Source of the DNA: Heterotrichella gracilis | Taxonomy: Eukaryota > Sar > Xanthophyceae > Tribonematales > Xanthonemataceae | DNA: 40,765 nt | NCBI GenBank assembly: GCA_032358255.1 | Contig: JAULBX010027097.1 | Location: forward strand, 1-40,765 | Direction: 5' to 3' | Shown here: piece after piece, positions 35,067 to 40,765 of the stretch | Layout: each line of letters begins with the position of its first letter | How positions within the stretch are numbered: the first letter of the stretch is position 1 | Position numbers and translations under genes: made by a program | The notes under the pieces: generated by a model | Databases searched by the model: none | The model's input: the letters and a program-made list of their open reading frames with translations, nothing else | What the model was told of the DNA's origin: nothing

Positions 35067-35836
35067 GCTCCTTGGGCAGGGGGCGCGAGGGACAGCGTGG
35101 GTGCCATGGCTAGTGGTGGATGCCGTGGTGGGCCGACCGGGCATCATCAAGTACAGCATGTACAGCAACCGTGGAGGACTGTATAATCGCAGCTGGGAGG
35201 GGTGGGTGGAGAGAACCCTCAGTGGGGTGCGGGTGGCTGCTTTGTGGGCTCGCCCAGTTCTGGAATGATGCATCACGTTTGAACACACAGACGGGGTGGT
35301 AGCCAGCCGATGTGGATATTCCAACAGCTGCTGCGGGAGTCCAGTTGATGCTTCTGTGAGTCCGTGGGTTGGTGCTGTCCCAAGGCATGTAGCAGACAGG
35401 AGAAAATCTGAGTTCAGTGCAGCAGCTCTGAAAATCACAACAATGACAATGTTTGGACAATAAATGGAATTTGCGCATATTATCGAAAAATGCGAACCAT
35501 TTTCCTGCCCATAAACTGTTTATGATAAACAGCATGCATCAGGACATCGTCCGCAAGGAAACATGTGCGCCTGGTGTACCTCCATGACGCTTCGTAAAGT
35601 TGCTAAGGCGACGAATCTTACCCTCGAAGTGCAGTGCGAATAGTTGCTCGCCTGTTGCACGACGCATCCAAGGCATACCTCTGTCAGGGCAGTACGAGGC
35701 TCTGATTAAAAGTTGCCTGTTTGGAAGTTCAAGTTATCCCGTGGCATAAACTCAGTGTATTTAATAAACAAGCAGCTTCTGGAAACACTGTTGTTATTTC
35801 CCACAAGACGAGAAACCCCTTGCTGGGCGATCTCAA
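35067..35836. other. Intergenic region upstream of RCC1 gene
   Basis: 770 bp between the phosphodiesterase stop and the RCC1 start, tandem orientation. No coding exon, RNA or repeat could be supported. Confidence 0.35.
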
Positions 35837-38800
35837 GTGCCACTCAGGTTCACAGAATTTCGACTAGCAAGGTTGCAAACCTGCAGTTGCGTGCGTGCAA
35901 GCACAAACGGGACCGCTACCTGGAGGAAGCATAGCATGCAGGGGCTCCGCAAGGCAGGAGGGCAGCCTCGACTTGCGTTTCTGCAACGGCATCTCACCAC
36001 TTTGGCCTGGTACGTGGGGTGTTTGCACCAGGCAACTTGGAGTATTTAGCTTCTGCCCAGTGTTGCAACTCGCAGCAGAAAGCTACTTTAAAACTCACTT
36101 ACACCCATACTACGGTGTCCTTGTGGATGCAAGTTGGAAACAAGTGTAGAGGACATCCTGGCTGGCATTCCATATCTTGCATAACGTCCAGGCAACCACC
36201 CTCCCTGACACATTCTCTCCTTACCTGCTTTGCCCACCTCCCAACCTGGCCTGCTGCCGCAGGGGCCGCAACACAAGTGGGCAGTGTGGCGTTGACCAGG
36301 CACCCATCATAGCAAGCCCCACAGTGGTGACAGCACTCGAGCAGCAGCAGGTGAGGAACGTGACAGCAGGCAGGGCGCACTCCTCAGCTGTCCTGGAGAA
36401 TGGCGAGGTCTACACCTGGGGCTGTGGCAAGTCTGGGAAGCTGGGCCTGGGAAGCACAGAAGACACTACTGCCCCCACCAGGCAAGTGGCACCCCAACCA
36501 CGCTTCACGCACATCCCTGGGATAACCCCACCACTGCACACCACCCACTCTTGGGGAAGTCGGCTATGGTGTGGCATACGACCAATGGAGCTCAGGTTAT
36601 CTACATGCTACCACTCAGCTGTGTCTCATTGGTCAAATGTAAACCTCTCAGCGCTGCCTAAATCTGACACCCAGTGCCATGGCACCTACTGAACCCAGCA
36701 CCTCACGAGGCAGACTGAAACTGGCACTTATAGGACGGCGCTGAAGTGGACCTGCCATCTGTATCACATGGCGCTTGTTAGATCTTGGACCAGTGCAACG
36801 TGTCGCAGGGCGAACAAATTGCCCTTATGATTGACGCTGGTTTACCCTGTCAGCTGTGTGCCGCAGGGTGGAATCGCTGGTAGACCGCGTGGACGTGGCT
36901 GGCGTGGCGCTGGGCCACCAGCACACCCTGTTCCTTGACCAGCAGGGCAGGGTGTGGAGCTGCGGGGAGAACAAGGAGGGGCAGTGCGGGCTGGGCACGC
37001 CGCTGGAGGTCATTGCGCAGCAGCGCAGGGCCGAGTGGATGCTGGTAAACCCTAGACCCTACACTTATTTACCCTTTCATCCTGTGACAGGAGCTGATTT
37101 GCCTAAACCTGTTATTGGGGGATGGGAGGCTGCAGCATTCTCAGCACAACTGGGGCCAACATTGAAGCCTGAACCCTTGGGGCTGCAAACCCTAAACACT
37201 ATGTGATACAATCCTGTGATACAACCCTCGCCTGCAAACCCTACACACCTGGACCCCAACCCTAACCCCAACCCTGCAGGGTGCCGGCCTGCCCACCCGC
37301 ATGACCTCCCAGGCCTCCAGCTCCGGCGCCTCGGGGCTGCAAACCCAGGGCGGCAGCGGCCAGTGGCTGCAGCAGTACGTGCAGCACGGCTACTTCAAGC
37401 CCTTCCTAGCCCACGACGAGCGGCAGACGGAGCTCGAAACCGCGCGAAGCCTCATGGAGAACAATGGCATCTCCGTTTCCAGCCACGCAGACCCGCTTCC
37501 TTTCATCAGCAGCGGGACTGCGCTGGATTGGTTCCAGTACAACTCGGGGCTGATGCCGGGCCAGTCCAGCACGCCGGCGCCCATGGGGCGGGACACCCAC
37601 CCGCTGCTGGTGGGCGCGGGGCAGTCGCCTGTGCCAGGGGTGGATGGGGAGATGGTGACGGGAGTGTCAGCATCAAGGTAGGATCTGCACTGACCCCTGC
37701 TCACTCCCCGTTACTATTATTAAATCCTGTTTATTTGAATTAAAATTCCATTAATTGAGTTATATATGTGTCATGCATCGATGTTGCAAGAACTGCTGGG
37801 AAGCAGTCAGGAGGGAATGGGCCATCGACTATGGCCTTTGTAGTGATCTTCCTCCCCTTCTCAGATACTTCAGTGTGCTTACCACTGCCAGCGGCCATGT
37901 GTGGACCTTTGGCGGGGGCTTCAATGGCGAGTTAGGGCACGACGGCAGCTGGGTGACGTCGGCAAGAAAGGTGGAAGGGGAGGTGGCCAAGGTGAACCCT
38001 AAACCCTAAACACCAAACCTTAAATGCACGCAAGGTGGAAGGTGAGGCAACCAATGTTCAAGGCATGTAATCACTATTGCTCGTCATTTCTATTGCCATT
38101 AGAGTTGTTGCCTACTCGCTCCCGCTTTTGAAAAGAAACCCTTAACCTCAAACAACATGCGCAGGCCATTGAAGAGAACGGCGGGGCAGTGAAGGCTTCA
38201 GCTGGAGGCACCTTCTGCGTGTGCCTCACTGCCAGCGGGAGGCTGGTGGTGTGGGGGCGCGTGCCCGGCTCGCCCTCATCCCCACACCAGGTGATGCACG
38301 TGCAGGGACTCAAAATTGAATTTACAGCTACTGTCACAATCCCCATGTATGCATGTGCGTCCATTGCTCGACTCCCATTCATCCCCACTGTAACAGTCAC
38401 AGTTATGCACGTGCAGTGACACAGTTGAATTTACCATTACCATTATGAATGTGCATCCAATGGGCAGCATCTCCCTCATTAGAAAATCTAACCCACTGGA
38501 AGAAAATATCCTAGTACAGTTGTAACTATCGGCGAGTTATCTGCCGTCAATTTGTACATATGATATCAAAATTCTAATGAACACCTTTCATTCCATGCAG
38601 GTGATTCAGGTTGATGGCATCCCCCCGGTCACTGACGTGGCAGCCGGCCACAGCCACGCAGTGTTCACCGATGGTGAGCGGGTGTGGACCATCGGCAAGT
38701 GGCTGTCCTTTGACGGCAGGGGCAAGGTGGGGTCGGAGCTGTGCGAGCCAAAGGAGATGCTGCACCTGCCTGACGAAGGTGAGGGCGGTGGTGATCAGTG

Positions 38801-39297
38801 AAATGGTTAGTTGAATGTTGCTGGGTTGCTTTTCTACTGTTTGTTGGCATTCAGTAATGCCAGTCTGCCATTCAGTAATGCCAGTGAGTGCAAACGTTGC
38901 TGGTTTGCTTATTTGCTATTGTTTAACTTCCATGGCAGTAATGCATGCCGGAATTGGTACGTGTAGTTGTTTACGTGTAGTGCATTTATCATGAATTTTT
39001 TGTACTCACCCTTCCTGTGCCCATGCTTCAGGCATCGCCAGCGTGGCGGCAGGCATGCACGCCTCGGGCGCGGTGAGCGGCGACGGGCTGGTGTACATGT
39101 GGGGCCGCCTGCTGAACCAGGACGCAGGGGGACTAGCATACGAGCAGTGCTACGGGAACACCAGCGGGGTGGCGGGGCTGTTTGAGGGCTGGCGCTGGGC
39201 AGGGATCGGCGGGGATGAGGTGCGGTTTGTCCCGGGGATTGCGCGCTGCCGGGGGTTGGCGCTGGGGGCCATGCACGCAATCGCGCTCATCGACTGA
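35837..39297 (+). CDS. RCC1-repeat protein with mitochondrial-like leader
   Basis: Beta-propeller protein of the RCC1 superfamily. Exons: 35837-36009, 36263-36481, 36867-37044, 37280-37677, 37865-37991, 38165-38290, 38601-38778, 39032-39297; 554 residues (521 if the ATG at 35936 is used). RCC1 signatures occur through the chain: WGRNTSGQCG, AGRAHSSAVLENGEVYTWGC, GKSGKLGLG, LGHQHTLFLDQQGRVWSCGE, NKEGQCGLG, TTASGHVWTFGGGFNGELGH, AGHSHAVFTDGERVW and AAGMHASGAVSGDGLVYMWG. Exon 4 inserts about 130 residues that do not look like RCC1 repeats. The first 50 residues are Arg-rich, Ser/Thr-rich and almost free of acids, suggesting mitochondrial import as in animal RCC1L; this is inference. The intron after exon 2 uses a GC donor (AG|GCAAGT). 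Which RCC1 subfamily it belongs to is not clear. Confidence 0.82.
37963..38062 (+). repeat. Tandem echo of RCC1-gene exon 5 donor edge
   Basis: The exon end AAGGTGGAAGGGGAGGTGGC is followed by GTGAACCCTAAACCCTAAAC and then a degraded second copy at about 38029-38050. Confidence 0.85.
38294..38436 (+). repeat. Duplicated stretch inside RCC1-gene intron 6
   Basis: ATGCACGTGCAG plus GAATTTAC at 38294-38325 recurs at 38404-38432, offset 110 bp. Wholly intronic. Confidence 0.75.
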
Positions 39298-40540
39298 GGA
39301 GTCGGGGGGGAAATGGTGTGGCTGGTGCTTGGGGCTGGTAGGTGGGTGGAGGTGCGGCTACACTGGGGATGGTGCGGGGCAATTTTGCTGGGGGTGTTGC
39401 GCCCACGCGCAGCACCACTTGTACATGATGTTGTTTATGAAGCTGGTCAACTTGCAAACTTTGGGGTGACCTTTTGGGGTGGAATGTTGTACATGATACG
39501 GGTGGGTGGTGATGTGGCGGCTGCCTGGTTTGCAGCCGCCACACGCAGGCTTGTGAGCAGCACTTGCAGTTTGTTAACTGGGCTGCCAGCAATTTTTTGC
39601 ATATGGTAGCAGAGCAGATGGTAGCTACACCGAGCAAGCGGTATACGTTGTATCGCTGTAGAATTTTGGTCCTTGCAAAAAGGGGTCTTGAGTTTACATG
39701 TTACAATATTTTACTCCTTTCAGCGAGGTTGACAACGTTGGAGCACATGCATGTGCCTGATGCCAGGTCCACTGCAGCGCAATTTGGAGAGCATGACGCT
39801 GGGGTAATTTCCAAGATGGAAGGGGGTTGACTGTCGCATTCAGGCTGCATTGTTGTGTCGAACTTGAAAAATCATCACTGTATCATTGCTAAGAGTAGAA
39901 TACTTAGTATAGACTGGGTTGATTCTGCTGCCCGCTGCCTATTTCCTTTCTGTGTTGACATGCGGATGATGAGAAACCCGTACTTGTAACTGGACACTTG
40001 CTGCTTATCATAATGTTATGTCTGTAAATCACAATCACGCTGTTGCTCCTGTTGAACAGCCTTCGGGCATTCAATGTGCATTATATTGCACAGTATAGCG
40101 TACATACAATTTGCCAAAAGGCATAGCTTTGAGCTAGCATATAATTAGCTGCTTCGTTAAAACAAAACAGAACACTTGATTGAACTCGCTCACTCCAGAC
40201 TATCCCTGAAAATTTGTACATGCATGCAGTATGATACTTGAAGGCGGCCTTCTGTATCCCAGCGATCTTGCCAAGGTTTCCTATCCGTAAATGACTAAAA
40301 TAATCAATCCTGACCCATGTCTGCAGGTGATGTCACAGTGAGCACCAGTAGCTGCTTCTCCGTCCCCTAAACCCTAAATGGTTTAAACCCCAGCGACAGC
40401 TGCTGATTGTCACCCTAAACTGTAACCCTTAGGGCCTACACCCTCACCCCATATATGCCCCATTATATCTCCCCCCCCCCCCGCTGCTCCCCCGTGACCC
40501 TAACCCAAAACCCTAAAACCCAGCCCTTTATTCCAAAACC
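39298..40540. other. Convergent intergenic region, RCC1 and SDR genes
   Basis: 1.2 kb of 3' flanks. The left part is featureless. From 40363 it becomes dense in CCCTAAA-like words and contains a C homopolymer at 40471-40482. No coding sequence seen. Confidence 0.4.
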
Positions 40541-40546
40541 CTACAC
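40363..40546. repeat. Telomere-like CCCTAAA-rich tract
   Basis: Many imperfect CCCTAAA/CCCTAACC/CCCAAAACC words, interrupted by a 12-C homopolymer (40471-40482), lead up to and include the TAG stop of the SDR gene. Confidence 0.8.
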
Positions 40547-40714
40547 CTCCAGCGCCTGTGCCAGCTGCTCCTCTGTGGCTTGCCACAGCTCCCGGGCCAG
40601 CGCCCCATCCAACGCCATCTTGGAGGGTTTGTCCACGTGGCAGTCGCTGAGGTAGGCGCCAGACTGGTCCAGCAGCTCTGGGGCGACGCACGCGTAGATG
40701 GTGGTGGCGGCGCC
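40541..40714 (-). CDS. Last exon of a short-chain dehydrogenase/reductase (5' part outside window)
   Basis: 57 codons plus TAG after a TGCAG acceptor at 40715-40717. The segment GAATTIYACVAPELLDQSGA followed by YLSDCHVDKPSKMALDGALA matches the C-terminal end of retinol-dehydrogenase/protochlorophyllide-reductase-like SDRs, in which G-A-x-T-x-(I/V)-Y and Y-x-S-D-C precede the final helix (ALARELWQATEEQLAQAL). The catalytic Y-x3-K and Rossmann parts lie upstream, beyond the right edge. The TAG stop is the first three bases of a TAGGGTTTTGG telomere-like tract that runs into the 3' UTR. Convergent with the RCC1 gene. Confidence 0.8.
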   Translation of the reverse strand, partial: GAATTIYACVAPELLDQSGAYLSDCHVDKPSKMALDGALARELWQATEEQLAQALEV

Positions 40715-40765
40715 CTGCACAAGGGCATAGGTCTCAAAACCCAGGGCTAGGGTAAGGAAAAGGGG

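Overview
The window is nuclear DNA from a green alga (Chlorophyta). It holds spliced genes with many short GT-AG introns and GC-rich exons. There is a plastid-type geranylgeranyl diphosphate synthase with a transit-like leader, plant-like TRS120, CTF4 and cyclic phosphodiesterase homologues, and scattered CCCTAAA/TTTAGGG tracts, which is the plant/green-algal telomere unit. A prasinophyte-like alga is my guess; no marker here fixes the species. I rebuilt the gene models by hand: every exon was placed so that reading phase carries through each splice junction.

Layout. 102-10742 (-): a TRAPP II subunit TRS120/TRAPPC9 homologue, 23 exons visible, C-terminus beyond the left edge. 11348-12848 (+): small protein with a UBZ4-like C2HC zinc finger. 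13485-15777 (-): unrecognised 310-residue protein. 16900-24049 (+): CTF4/WDHD1/AND-1 replisome adaptor, 14 exons. 24050-26225: about 2.2 kb without a gene, with a perfect 38-bp palindrome. 26226-28544 (-): geranylgeranyl diphosphate synthase, 7 exons. 29443-29889 (-): small Cys-rich secreted protein. 30906-33428 (+): snurportin-1. 33979-35066 (+): 2H-family cyclic phosphodiesterase. 35837-39297 (+): RCC1-repeat protein with a mitochondrial-like leader. 40541-40714 (-): last exon of a short-chain dehydrogenase/reductase. The genes are unrelated housekeeping functions (vesicle tethering, replication, isoprenoids, snRNP import, nucleotide metabolism), with three divergent gene pairs sharing 0.6-1.1 kb intergenic promoters.

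The most unusual signal lies in the introns. At least twenty exon edges (the splice site plus 15-75 bases of neighbouring exon and intron) recur as degraded copies 55-220 bp away inside the adjoining intron. Several are separated from the real edge by a telomere-like CCCTAAA tract. Some are tandem runs: three copies at 14557-14760, four copies at about 70-bp spacing at 21325-21575, and a minisatellite of roughly 31-bp units in CTF4 intron 2. One copy in CTF4 is a 45-nt exact duplicate of an exon start followed by a stop codon. These 'exon-edge echoes' are abundant in TRS120, the 13485-15777 gene, CTF4, snurportin and RCC1, but I see none in GGPPS or the phosphodiesterase.
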